Positions 38,546 to 49,344 of a stretch of 64,000 nt of DNA are shown one piece after another. Source of the stretch: Eremophila alpestris peregrina (taxonomy: Eukaryota; Chordata; Aves; Passeriformes; Alaudidae); assembly GCA_009792885.1 (NCBI GenBank), contig WMCF01000020.1, positions 14,785,490-14,849,489 on the forward strand. Reading direction: 5' to 3'. Made by a program: the position numbers and the translations under genes. The notes under the pieces were generated by a model. The model was not told the origin of the DNA. It searched no databases and was given only the letters and a program-made list of their open reading frames with translations. Numbering within the stretch: the stretch's first letter is position 1; every line of letters starts with the position of its first letter.

Positions 38546-41265
38546 GCTTCTGCCTGTGTGGTTATTGAAAGCACAAACCTGCATCTGAAGATTCTGAAAT
38601 CAAGTGCCAGCAGCCCAGGTAAAGGTGAGCATCCTTAAAAACACCAGCATGAGGCAGTCCAAGTTGGAACAGGGGGTGAAGTTTGGAAGAGTGGTTCATG
38701 TTCCTCACTTAGAGGAACATCAAACACCTGGCTCCTCAGAACAAAAAATATCCCACACACACAGTAGGAAGAGAAAAACAAGCCCCCTCCCTGTTTCCTG
38801 CCTGCATGAACCAGTGTAGCAGGAAGCTCCTGGCTCAGGCTTCCCCACTGTGCTGGATGAGGCCAGTGCCTTTGGGCTCCCATAGCACAGGGCAGGGGAA
38901 TCCCGCCAGGCACTCTGGCTCCAAGCAGTGGTCCCTAGGGGAGACACCAGATGCAGCAACCTGCCCTGCTCAGTTTCTGTTGGGGAAGCTGTAGAACAGA
39001 GGTGGCCCTCTCAAACTGTACAGGCACCTGGAAAGCTGCTCCTTCAGCCAGTGCAGCGGGAGGCAGCAGATCCCTCCAAGGACCCAAGGAAGCTCCACAT
39101 ACAGCAGGGGAGCAGGACATCCCTACCCAGTGCAATCACCTTTCCCTTCATCAAGCACAAGCTCCAATGGGAAAACACAACTCCAGTATTTTACTTTCCT
39201 CTTTAGATAGAAAAAAAACAGCCCTAAAATAACTTCACAACAAACTGTCCTACCAGGAAGAATAGGACAGGCAAATCTGACATAACCCATGTTCTGCAAT
39301 ATTGTCAGCACGCAGAGAGAAAGCAAGTTCTTTGCTAGGAATGGATCCTCACTAGGATACAGTAAGAGGTCTCTCACAAACCAAGCATATGAACTGCTCA
39401 CTCTTTGCCAAAGCCTCTTTCACAGGGAGCAGTTGCTTCTGAAGGTATTTGAGAGCAGATGCTGAAAGCAGTCACAGGTGTCAGCCCACCCTCACTGTAA
39501 CAAGCTCTGAACTAATCCAAAATCTGGGAGCCAAGATGTCCTGCATTGAAACAGCCACCAGTGGAAAGGTTCAAAGATCAAGTGTAAACATATAAAACAT
39601 AAACACAGTGCATCTCAGACGATATGCTTCACTGTAACCTAGATCCTACCTTGCTGCTGGGCACCAGTGCTGTTGAAGTAGAGTCAATGGTTAATCTCCA
39701 TTCTGTGCTGGAGCTGCCATCCGGCAGCCTTTCCACCAAATATACGCCTCATCTTGGTGCTGCTGTGCTTAACTCCCTTCTCTGACATGACTCTTCCATC
39801 TAGGGGAAGAAAGAATGGCCTGGGCTTCTCTCTAATACCCTCTCATCCACTGAGCCTGAGTCCACCTTTACTCCCTGGTAAGCCAAGACAGGTGGTGCCA
39901 CAGTCCTCTCCTACTGCCTTGATGAAGAGCTGATCTCTTTGATCTCTTTACACACTTGGTCTTTCCCCTCCTCCTTCTCCACACACACTGCCCCTTCACC
40001 CAGTGCTTGGTGGTTCTCTATGCTGCTCTGATGTTTGTGAAGGTCCTCTACTTTTCACACAGAGAAGATGATGTTTGGCTGAAGGAAGCAGTACAAGACT
40101 TGGCTGCTGACTGTTGCAGGATTCAGTGGTTAAAAGATATGTCAAACTATGCTGAGCAGAAGGCAAACTCCAGCCCATGGTTCTCATTATGTCCTCTGGG
40201 AGCCAGTGGGGAAAAGTCAAGACCTAGTTTAGGTCCTGATTTTTCAGTCTGAGGTTTTTCATGGAATCATTTAAATTAACATTACTCCAGACCACTCTGA
40301 TTCCTGAGCAGGACAGACTCAGTACCCACACGAGGTAACTGGTACATGTGGCCAGTGGCTTTGCAGCCTGGCTAGTTGGCTCAAGTTTTTCCTTCCCATG
40401 CTGTATGGAGAAGATGGTGGGATCTGTTTCTGCAGTCAGAGTTATTGCACCATGTAGGATCCAGACCAGATGGCAAATCACACACCAGCTCTGAGCTGAG
40501 AGCACTTTGTAGAATGGTACCTAACAACTGACACAACCACAGGAAAAACCTTAAAATCTGCAGGAAACAAAGATGGCCAACAGCAAATAACTAACTGAGC
40601 AAGCTGGCAGCAGAGTGCTCTAGGAGATGTCTCCTGTCTGACAAATGCCACCTGCCTTCCTGGTGCAGCTAAACCAGTTCAGCCTCTCACATTCAGCTTC
40701 TTCCTCATGGGAACTTGGACATCATGCTCTCTGGTCCAGCACAAACACAGCAGGTGTTCTGCAGACTTTACCCAGGACTTCCCTCTCACAAGCCCCCAGT
40801 ATGCCAGATGTATCTTGTTGATACTGCAACCCCAAGCATGTGATTTTTAGCAGGATCCCACTTATTCTGGAGACCTGTTAGGCAAATAACTGTGTTGCTG
40901 GATACTTCCCAGTCTGCAGATTTAGCAAGTGCACATTCCCCTCCATCATCCAAATCATTAATGGAAGTGCTGAGCTAAAACAGAGCCACAACAGACGTCC
41001 CTGAATTTTACTCAACAGACCCCTTCCTTTTCAACAGTGAACTGTGGATAACTCTCTGGGTATAATTATCCAGTGGGTTTTGTACCTACCCAAATCCCAG
41101 CTAGATCATCCTTAAAAACCATTTGACTGGCAGCCAAAGCTCTCTGTCACCATACCCTTACTCTGTCAGGGAGGAAAATTGGATTATTTTGACCAGATTC
41201 GTTTCTTGATGTCCCCACATAGCTCCTGCTCATCTCCACTGCTTACACATAGTGAAATTATTTGA
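38546..41265. other. Intergenic DNA between PITX3 and ELOVL3, left part
   Basis: Nothing was recognised in this 2.7 kb. The short open frames have no family resemblance and conflict on both strands. Confidence 0.55.
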
Positions 41266-41269
41266 TCCA

Positions 41270-41560
41270 GTGTTTTTGTTTGGTCGGTTAAGGATTTTCT
41301 GTTTTGTTTTTGTTTGTTTGTTTATTTTGTTTTGGTTTGGGCTTTTTGTTTTGTTTTTGTTGTTTGGGATTTTGTTTATTTTTTGTTTCGGTTTGTTTGC
41401 GATTTTTTGTTTTGTTTTTGTGGGGTGGTTGTTGTTGTGTGTTTATTGTTTTGGCTTTTGGTTTTGGTTTTGTTTGGGTTTATTTTTTTCTTTTTTGGTG
41501 GAGTTTTCTGTTTGTCTGGGGATTTTTTCTGTTTGTTTTTTTTTAAATATTTTTTTGAGG
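41270..41560 (+). repeat. T/G-rich low-complexity tract
   Basis: About 290 bases are almost free of A and C on the plus strand and built from imperfect ttttgtttg/gttttg units. The open frames across it, rich in Phe, Cys, Leu, Val and Gly, are artefacts of composition. The strand asymmetry is strong. Confidence 0.85.
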
Positions 41561-42144
41561 GGGGATTTAACTGTGAGCAATTCCTGGCTCTTGGCCCCAG
41601 TCCCCATTTTGAAGAGGGGGAAATTCCGTGAGAATTCTCATAGATAACAATGACTAATTCTGGGATTGCTTTGTGTGAGGTTCACCACACCGAGAGGGTC
41701 TGGAAAAAATCCCTCTCTTCCTTGCACTTTTCTTGTTCAAGGCCAGATTTCAGCCCCCATCACCAGCACAGCTTGTTCTCTCCACGCCCCCGCAGCCGTG
41801 TCTGAAGGCCAACACAGAGCGCACCGACGCTGGGTGCCCTCAGCAGCTGCCGTCGGTTCTCCCTCAGCCGAGCAGCGGCACGGCACCGCCCCGACTCGTG
41901 TCCTGCTCACACCGCCGACATCGTTCCGGCTCCTCTCGCTTGCTGCGTGCTGCCAACAGAGCCCCGAACGAGGGGTGCCTGCGCACCTCCAAGCCGCTGC
42001 TGTACGTGTTAAAGCTGGGCTCAGGTAGGCCCACAGCCGTGAGAGCTGGCTCGAATTTCCGTCCCAGTGGCCGTTCAGGGCCCGCTGCCGCCAGGGGCGC
42101 GGGTCCGGCCCGAGCCGGCCGGCAGCGCCCTCAGCGCGGGCGGC

Positions 42145-42160
42145 AGCGCCACCTAGCGGC
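42145..42160 (-). promoter_or_regulatory. CTCF-like binding site
   Basis: The plus strand reads AGCGCCACCTAGCGGC, matching the reverse complement of the CTCF core (AGCGCCCCCTGGTGGC) at all but three positions, so the motif points along the minus strand. It sits in a CpG island between two genes with different expression programmes, which suits an insulator. Binding is inferred. Confidence 0.5.
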
Positions 42161-42194
42161 GGGCTGCAGGGGTGCCGCGCTCCCGCCCTCGGGA

Positions 42195-42297
42195 CCGCTA
42201 CAGCCTGTGGAAAAACCTCCCCACCACCGGTACAACCTCCGGGAAAAACCTCCCCACCGCCGTGACATCGATACAGCCTGTGGGAAAACCACCCCCC
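42195..42297 (+). repeat. Imperfect tandem repeat, about three units
   Basis: Three copies of a 30-40-base unit follow each other, built on tacagcctgtgg(g)aaaaacc and cctccccaccgcc. The first and third share acagcctgtgg and all share gaaaaacc/gaaaacc. The repeat lies within the orphan CpG island. Confidence 0.6.
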
Positions 42298-42499
42298 TCG
42301 CTCCCGCTCACTCCCCAGCCCGGCCGCACCGGCTCTCGCAACCTGGAGCTTCGCCTACGCCCTGTCCCGCTACATTTCCGTGTCTGCAGCACGTCCTCTG
42401 CCCGGCCTGTGCCAGAGCGGCAGAGCTGCTCCGCTGCATCCTGCACTCTCTGCACGTCCCTTCCGCCCCTAAGTCAAGTTGTTCCAGATGTGCAAGGGT

Positions 42500-43325
42500 T
42501 CTCAAAGAAGCCTTCAGAGGGGACCACGGCTTCCCTCTCAGCAATGATTCCAACGCAACAAAAATAGATAAATCCTCAAGATACATCCCCTCCAAAGTAG
42601 GCCTGCTGTCTATTTCAGCTCACCAGCACACATAAGAAGGACTTTTCTTCACAGAGTACCAGGACGACACATTTCTAGGAACCTTCAGGGAAATAGCACT
42701 GACCTGGGAAAGGAGGCTATTGTTATTAGCTCCCCAAGCCCCAGAAAGCACCACCACTTTTCTCATACCCACAGGTAAGCACTCCAGACAACTTGCCAAA
42801 CAACAACAGCAATGTAAAATCTTTGCTTAGCTAGGTCTTGGAATTTTATCGTTATCTCTTATTTTGCCAAATAGAACAGCAGAGCAAAGCTGTGGATGCT
42901 GGGCTGGCTGATGGTATGCAGTCCCTGGAGAAGGCGTGTGTGTGGGGGGAAGGATAAGGCAAGGCCTGACAGCATTTGAAAAGGTGGCATCCTCATTTTG
43001 TGTGGAGGGATGTGGCTATTTAAAAAGCTGCAATGCCTCTTGGAGGGGGAGAGAGGGTTCCTACAAGATACTCTCTGCACACCCTCCTTCTGCTGGGTTG
43101 ATTGTTGCCCCTTGAAAGATACTTACCACTCCAGCAGCCTGCATGGAGGGATCTACAAAGAGCTCTTAGAGACCTGAAGCCTTCTGGAGATGCAGAGCCC
43201 TGCTCTGCACTGCCGAGTGGGGGCAGAGCAAGGGGGATTGGGCAGCTCACTTCATCCCACAGAGCATCACTTTTGAAGCTCCAAAACCACATCAGGTACT
43301 ATAGGCAGAAAAAGACCAACTGTGA
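42500..43325. other. Intergenic DNA without recognised features
   Basis: I see no supported gene or repeat between the orphan CpG island and the CR1 copy. Confidence 0.5.
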
Positions 43326-43334
43326 ACACACCAT

Positions 43335-44344
43335 TTCTTCAATGTTTTGTGTCTGACCAGGCCCAAAGAGTTGTGGTGGATGGAGATAAATCCTGGTGGT
43401 GGACAATCACTAGCAGTGTTCCCTGGAGCTCTGTTTTGGGGCCAGTCCTAGCATCTTTATTGATGATCTGGACACAGGGATTGACTATACCCTCAGTAAA
43501 TTTGCTGGTGACACTAAGTTGGGTGGGAGTGTTAATCTCCTTAAGGGCAGGAAGGCTCTACAGAGACATCTGGACAGATTCAAACAGTTGGCTAAAGACA
43601 ACTGCAGGAGGTTCAATAAGATGGAAGTGCTGGGTCCTGCACTTGTGTTGCACCAACTCCAGGTACAGCTATAGGCTCAGGAAGGAGTAGCATGAAAGCT
43701 GGTCAGAAGGACTTGGGCTCAATATGGACCAGCAATGTGCCCAGGTGGCCAAGAAGGCCAATGGCATCCTAGCCTGTAGCAAGAATAGTGTGGCCAAGAG
43801 GACCGGGGGGGATCATGTCACCACACTTGGCACTGCTGAGGCCACAACTCAAGTACTGCTTTCAGTTCTGGCCTCCTCACTTCAGAAAGGACATTGAGGT
43901 GCTGGAGCATGTCCAGAAAAACTTGTGAAAGATCTAGAAAACTTGTCTTATGAGGAATGGCTGAAGCAGCTGTGTTTGCTTAGTCTCAAGAAGACTAGGC
44001 TCCAGGGGGACTTCATCACTCTCTACAACTCCCTGAAGGGAGGTTGCAGTGGAGTCTGGTCTCTTCTGCTCTGCCTACAGAGAGGATAAGAGGAAATGGC
44101 TTAGAGCTGAGACAGAGGAGACTCAAATTAGATATTACAAAAATTTTTCACTGTTAGAGTGGTTAGGCATTGGAATAGGTTGCCCAGGAATGTGTGGAGT
44201 CACCAGCCCAGAGGTGTTTAAGAGGCATCAGGATCTGGTGTTGGATGATGTGGTTTAGGGGTTACAGCAGTAGCGCTGGGTGGATGGTTGGGCTTGATGT
44301 TCTTAAAAGGTCTCTTCCAACTTTGATGATTCTATGATTCTGTG
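43335..44344 (+). mobile_element. CR1-type LINE, 5'-truncated copy
   Basis: About 1 kb matches the 3' part of a bird CR1 element. The broken reverse transcriptase frame shows SVLGPVL and, in other frames, LSKF and LGGS-type blocks, then the conserved downstream text (gcccaggtggccaagaaggccaa). The 3' end (ttccaactttgatgattctatgattctg) is the CR1 terminus. The catalytic FADD motif reads FAGD (about 43498-43512), and frameshifts and stops are frequent, so the copy is dead. Confidence 0.85.
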
Positions 44345-45099
44345 TGCTGGCACACATGCCCAACAGAGCTGAGGGAGCATGCCTGGGGCATCTGCATACA
44401 GATAGGAGAGGTGGCAGGACCACAGCTATTACAAAAAGTGCATCAAATAGCCCCGTACAGGAGAGAGACCACCCCACTACTCACATGTGTTCACCACCTC
44501 TCTCTAAAGAGACCTTCTTAATGTGGAAGCCAATTTATTCCTATTCCCTAACACTTCAGCTGACTGCCTTTGCGTTTCCCACAGCTGGGGAAGGTGCTGT
44601 TACACCACGACCCAACACGTTGCCAAGTCTAGAGCAGGAGCCCTTGTCAGGGAAGGCTGGGCAGGGCACAGGCTGCTGCCATCTCCCAGCATTGAAAGTG
44701 CAGCCCACAACTCCATGGTAACTTTCCAGTCCACTGTCTTAAAAGGCCAAATCTCATTCAGCAAGTAGGAGCCAACCCACCCAGAGGCTCAGACCCTCAG
44801 AGGCTCAGGCTCTGAGGCACACCTTGGCTTTATGAAGCACAGTAACATGCTCATTTTAGATGGTAAAACAACAGCCTGATTTTTTTTATCACCTCTCACT
44901 TCTAGCTCCCTGGTGGTGAGCAAAGGCGCTCAGGCAGCATGACCAGCTGATGACTGCAGAAGGGGTAAGTACAAAGGGACAGCTGGACAGGTTGCTGACC
45001 CTCAGGAAGACCCAGTATTGAGATAGAAAAGGCAGCACTCCTATCACAGTTCTATACAAAGGTCAAGTATGAAAAAGGCATCAAAGAAAACAATCAATC
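44345..45099. other. Intergenic DNA without recognised features
   Basis: I see no supported gene between the CR1 copy and the inferred ELOVL3 3' end. Confidence 0.5.
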
Positions 45100-45947
45100 A
45101 ATCTATACATGACATAATTTATTAGTTGTTTTAACACATCACCCAGTGGCAGATGCACCCAGAGATGAGTTGACTCTGGGACCCTTCTGTCCTGAGCCCA
45201 TGAGACTGACCATGGGCTGGGACCATTGGCAATGCCTGACACACTCTGCAGGACAGAGCTGGACCCTGCTCATCTTTTAGGGTTTGAGGCTGCAGCTAGT
45301 CAAGTTAAATAGATTGTTTAATATTGTACAGGAGGCACACCACAGGTAACAGCCGTTAAAGTTCATGGGATTCAGTTCCATGCATCACAGAGGAGAAGTG
45401 AGAGCCCAGACAGATCCCCTTCCTATATAACCTTAAAGAGAGCAGGAATTTTCCAGTTCAGTACTGTTCCCACCAGTAATCTATTAGGGCTTTCCTGCAG
45501 AGTAGCAGCAGGTTTGGGGTCTGTTCTTCCCTGAAACTGGGGAAGAGGGCAGTGCTGCTTTGAGAGGAGTTTCCCTACCTTTTTTCCAAGAAGAGTCTTG
45601 GTGCATGCAGGATTCTATGAATTCCCAGGAAGGAAGTGAGGCACAAGGCAAACCCAAGTGATGCAAAGAAGAAAGAAAAGCAGAACCACAACCCTGAGGT
45701 TTCCAGCCCCCAGCCTTTTCCCCTTTCTCCTGTTACCAGCCTGCCACAACCTGCACCTCACTCTAGCATGCCGCCCACTGCAAAGGAGACACACCAAAGG
45801 CCAATGTGCAAGTTACTCTGAAGGCTGTTACCCACAGTGATCTCTTCCTAAACCCCATCAGGCACTTGGGCTCCAGACAGAAGCGAAAAGTTTCCCACTT
45901 CCCTCTCTCCCCGCTTCCATCCCAATCTCTTCTTCCATCCCTTGGTT
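45100..45947 (-). other. ELOVL3: ELOVL3 3' untranslated region (inferred)
   Basis: The first good minus-strand AATAAA after the stop is at 45123-45118, which would give a 3'UTR of about 0.85 kb. No coding content was seen. Confidence 0.45.
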
Positions 45948-46369
45948 TTAATTCCTCTTTGATTTCTGAGTGCTACTCAGGTAAGTTTTCACGAAGAAGT
46001 TGGAGAAGAGGGCCAATAAAGTGGTATACAAGCCTGATGAAAGGAGAAACATTGGCCAGCTAGTTTGGCAGAGCTTATCATCCCTCCAGAAGAAGATAAA
46101 GATGTTAATTATTACAAATCCTGTCATCTGCACCATCTGTGAAGTGGTGAGTAGCATGGCCATGGAGCGGGGTACTCGGATGCCCATGGCTGTCACTGTG
46201 TAGTAGAGGTACGTTGCAGTATGGATAACGAGGTTCAGGGCTGCATTCCACCCCATGCCAATTGTCATCATCTTATAGCCATACCAGGATAAAATCATAG
46301 TGAGCAAGTGGTGGTACCAGTGCACAAAGATGAGCTTCTTTTTCCGGAGAACAATGAACAGAGTGTCAC
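45948..46369 (-). CDS. ELOVL3: ELOVL3 coding exon 4
   Basis: The acceptor is ccaaccccag. The 422 bases encode GDTLFIVLRKKKLIF, the HWYHH box, WNAALNLVIHTATYLYYTV and three further hydrophobic segments, ending KSKRN and a stop at 45950-45948. In a shifted reading of + strand DNA other frames appear, but only this one shows family motifs. Confidence 0.94.
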
Positions 46370-49333
46370 CTGGGGTTGGGGGAGAGGTGTATCATTAGTC
46401 AAGTGAAAGCATAGCAGTTGCACAAATTTTCACATGAAACAGACTAAGCAAGCTTCAATGCTGAAGCCATTCTGTAGTTTGATTCCACCAAAACCTAGGT
46501 TTCTATTGAAATAATGTGGATTGAAAAAGAAAATTTAGGCACCCTATCTTCTGGCACATTTGTAATATAAGAGTCCCTTGCCCCAGGCTTGCTTTCCCAG
46601 ACCTACCTGCACTGCGTTTCCAACTGAATCTTCTTTACTCCTTTTAATGAAAACTGTGTGGATAGCCCAGCCCTCCCAGCCTGTCTGCTGCCCCCTCATC
46701 ACAGTCATTCCAGGGCAGAATTGCCTGGTCCAGGCACTGGCCTGGGCATCAAAGTAGAACAGTAACATCAGGCTGCAACCTCGTTGAGAACAAGCATATC
46801 ATCTGAGTTGTGCAATAGGGAGCAAGAAAATTAGTGACACATGCAAGGCTAAGCAACCCTTTTCTCCAAGTAACATTTGGACAGAGACCTGTAAAAGAAA
46901 ATCTGCTTGTAAAAGCAAAGCAGTTATAAATACACAGGATAAGTTTCAGACTCACCCATTTCAACAAGTTTGCTCACTACAAATAGATACATCCAAAGCT
47001 TGGAAACAGGGTGGACGTAGATAGATTTGCTACACACTGACCGCTTAAATCCCTTGGTAAGGAGGAGGAAAGCCATCTGCTTCCAGATCCGACAGGCTCC
47101 AATGAAACTGCAAGAAAACCAGAGGAGAGCTGAACATTGTGCCCAGGGCCTACACATAGCCTTTGACAGCTCTGTACCCATGGATATTCAGTTGATTCCA
47201 TCTTGATGCTCAGGTCAAGCTCAGAGACATTTAAACAAGCTTTTGCCCTCTTAGACTTCCTAACAAGTTTCAGCCAGGATTTAAAACCTCTTCTTTCAAG
47301 ACAAAGCAGCATCAAAGAGTGCTCCCTCATTACACCCCATGCTTCTACTGCTTGAAGAGGCACTTAAGCAAAAGCTGCCCCATCTGATGAGAAATGTAAG
47401 ACAATTTTCCTGATGTTCCACCTTTTGACATGGGCCTACAGGACAGGCCCAGGGAGCACTTATAACCCCCTGTGGCAGGCAACTCCTACAGCTTATGAGA
47501 AGTAATACCACTTTTTCTTTGTTACCAACCTATATGTTTCATTCACACAATTTTGTCTCTGAACAGACTATGAACAACTATCCCCTGACCTCCCCTCTCC
47601 CACAGCTTGTGATTTTAAAGACCACTGCTGTACCCTGCCCTGACAGAGGACAACCAGTGTCCCTTTGACCTTGTCAAAGTCAATTTGAGTTACAGAGGCA
47701 GTAGTCTAGTTTTTCTCTGTCCCACCAAAGAGACAGAAAAAGTTGTGGAGATGAGAAGAATTTTCTAAAATTGACATCTGTTTGTTTAAATACAGAGCAC
47801 AGGTCAAAACATTTTCATGGCCATGGCAGGAAACCTTTACCATAAGACTGGACAGTTTGAAAACACATTTTGGATTAATCTTTTGTGCTTCTGTGAGTGT
47901 AGCAGAATTTCCCCCACCTGCTACACAACATGATTACAGAAATGGGGGGGGGGGGGGGGGGGGAGAGAAAAAAAAAATCTAAATTTTAAAGAGAAATAGA
48001 CCTCAAATCAAACTTGCAATTGGCAGGCACCCTTTGAATGAGGGAAGATGTCTGCTCTTGCAACTTTCTCATTCAAATTTACCCACTAATGATTTTCAAG
48101 CACTCTCCCCAGCAATCCTTTTGCAACTCATTTGACTTGCTGGAGTATTTCTTCTGAGAAATAAATTACTTGTGTAAGCAGGTCACTCCCCTAGGTGTAA
48201 AGGGCCTTCAAGAGGAAAATTTTATTTATTTCCCTAATGACATAGTGGAAATATGACATATGTCACTAGGGAAATAAATAAAATTTAATCTAAAGCTGAT
48301 AGAACTTTCTATCAATCCAGTTCTGAGGGAAGGTCTACAGCTGTCTCCAGATTTAGCAAAGGCTCTTACCTGAACAAAGTTAGGCTGAAGGACCACAGGA
48401 TCAGTGGTGCACGCAGATTGAAGGGCCTCCGTTCCTTCATAAAATGCTGGATTCCAAAGATCAGGACGAAATAAATAACAGCAACAATAAAAGACTTTGG
48501 CCTGCAAGCAGAGAAGAGGGAACAGTCAGGAAAAGACCCAAACTGACTTATTTTTCGCCAGACTTCTGTAGCCTCAGCAAAGTACTCTTACCAAGAAAAA
48601 AAGATCGCCCATTCTTGTGTTAAGGTTGGGTTTGGTCACAAGAAAGCCTGCCCTGACAGTGAGCAAGCAAGAACCCTGGGGCTGCACAAAAGAAAGCTAA
48701 CTGCTACATCATGGAGATTTCCACAAGACCTTGATGGGATGGGGCAGGTTCTGGTAGCCTTTGAGCAGGATCCAAAGCAAACACATCAATGCTTCTTATC
48801 TCTTTACACATGAGACTCTACAGGCAGAGGATTTCCGTACAGGATGTCTAAAAAGACCAGTTTCATGTAAGCTAGAGCCTCAAGTGCCTTGTGTTACATC
48901 CCACACATTCCAAGGCTTTAGTGCAGCATGGCAGGGCTGAGTGTCCCATTTGCCAGTGCAAAGACTGCAGTGGCCATCTGTGGGTGCTCTTTGCCCTCTT
49001 GCCATGTCATCATCTCCCTACAAGCTGCAGCACCACCTGGATCACTGTTTGCTTTACCACATGTGCTACTGCATCCCATCCTCCACAGCAACCAGAGACC
49101 CCCAATCTTCTCCTCTTGGGAACTGAAGATCCTCACACCAGTACTGCTAAAAGCAGCAGAACCCGATAGGGCTACCCAGGGTCCGGAATGCACCAGGTCA
49201 GCAACCTCCTCTCCTCTCACCAGTTCTCCTCCATCCATTTCCTGGCTGCCAGGTGATTGAAGTTCTTCTCGAAGTCATACTCCCCCAGCGGCTGCAGCTC
49301 CGACGGGTCAATGTTCAGTTCCATAGTCAGCAT
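45948..49333 (-). CDS. ELOVL3: ELOVL3, very-long-chain fatty-acid elongase (complete, four coding exons)
   Basis: ELO-family enzymes are ER membrane condensing enzymes that join malonyl-CoA to a long acyl-CoA, the first and rate-limiting step of elongation. The spliced CDS (49333-49221, 48501-48370, 47107-46956, 46369-45948) is 819 bases, 272 residues; human ELOVL3 has 270. The active-site histidine box HWYHH is at residues 149-153, preceded by the family block GDTLFIVLRKKKLIFV. The FVVSKLVEMGD block is also typical. Several hydrophobic segments fit a multispan membrane protein. The C-terminus KSKRN is a KxKxx ER-retrieval signal. The N-terminal exon (YDFEKNFN, WMEENW) resembles ELOVL6, so ELOVL3 is chosen largely on its place beside PITX3. 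A second ATG at 49324-49322 (A at -3, G at +4) has the better Kozak context and would give 269 residues. Confidence 0.9.
46370..46955 (-). other. ELOVL3: ELOVL3 intron 3
   Basis: A 586-base intron with nothing notable. Confidence 0.9.
46956..47107 (-). CDS. ELOVL3: ELOVL3 coding exon 3
   Basis: The acceptor is ggttttcttgcag and the donor gtgagtctg. The 152 bases encode SFIGACRIWKQM, LLLTKGFKRSVC, VSKLWMYLFVVSKLVEM and the first base of a Gly codon. Confidence 0.93.
47944..47963 (+). repeat. Poly-G tract (20 G) followed by A-rich run
   Basis: Twenty consecutive G are followed by gagaga and ten A. On the transcribed RNA of ELOVL3 this reads as poly-C. The plus strand could form G-quadruplexes. 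The exact length is prone to sequencing error. Confidence 0.8.
48217..48286. repeat. Near-perfect inverted repeat (hairpin)
   Basis: The left arm (48217-48244) and right arm (48259-48286) are reverse complements at 27 of 28 positions, the one mismatch being A48237 against C48266. The 14-base loop is at 48245-48258. It lies in ELOVL3 intron 2, so the transcript would carry the hairpin. It could be a tiny palindromic transposon remnant or a microRNA-like stem. Confidence 0.8.
48370..48501 (-). CDS. ELOVL3: ELOVL3 coding exon 2
   Basis: The acceptor is ctgcttgcag and the donor gtaagagcc. The 132 bases complete the Trp codon, then encode PKSFIVAVIYFVLIFG, HFMKERRPFNLRAPLILWSF and SLTLF. The KERRPFNLRAPLILWS block is a clear ELO-family signature. 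Confidence 0.93.
48502..49220 (-). other. ELOVL3: ELOVL3 intron 1
   Basis: A 719-base intron. Several short open frames on both strands are present but none has a family match. Confidence 0.9.
49221..49333 (-). CDS. ELOVL3: ELOVL3 coding exon 1
   Basis: The exon encodes ML(T)MELNIDPSELQPLG and ends WMEEN plus two bases of Trp. The donor is gtgagagg at 49220. There are two candidate starts nine bases apart (49333 and 49324). The second has the stronger initiation context. Confidence 0.88.
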
Positions 49334-49344
49334 CCGCAGGAGCG

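Larger units (their letters stand above)
41760..42480. promoter_or_regulatory. Orphan CpG island between PITX3 and ELOVL3
   Basis: CpG-rich DNA with no recognised coding gene starts here. It includes a CTCF-like site (42145-42160), a short imperfect tandem repeat (about 42195-42297) and a fair plus-strand splice donor (gctcag|gtaggc, junction about 42024/42025). A plus-strand frame of 300 codons (41733-42635) runs through it but looks like GC-biased chance coding. It could be the promoter of a non-coding RNA, an insulator, or the start of a gene not recognised here. Confidence 0.55.
47108..48369 (-). other. ELOVL3: ELOVL3 intron 2
   Basis: A 1.26-kb intron. It contains a 20-G homopolymer (47944-47963) and a long hairpin-forming inverted repeat (48217-48286). 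Confidence 0.9.

Noticed and set aside
41252..41647. 131-codon hydrophobic frame that looks like a multispan membrane protein
   Set aside because: It is a direct translation of the T/G low-complexity tract. All three plus frames give similar Phe/Cys/Val/Leu strings.
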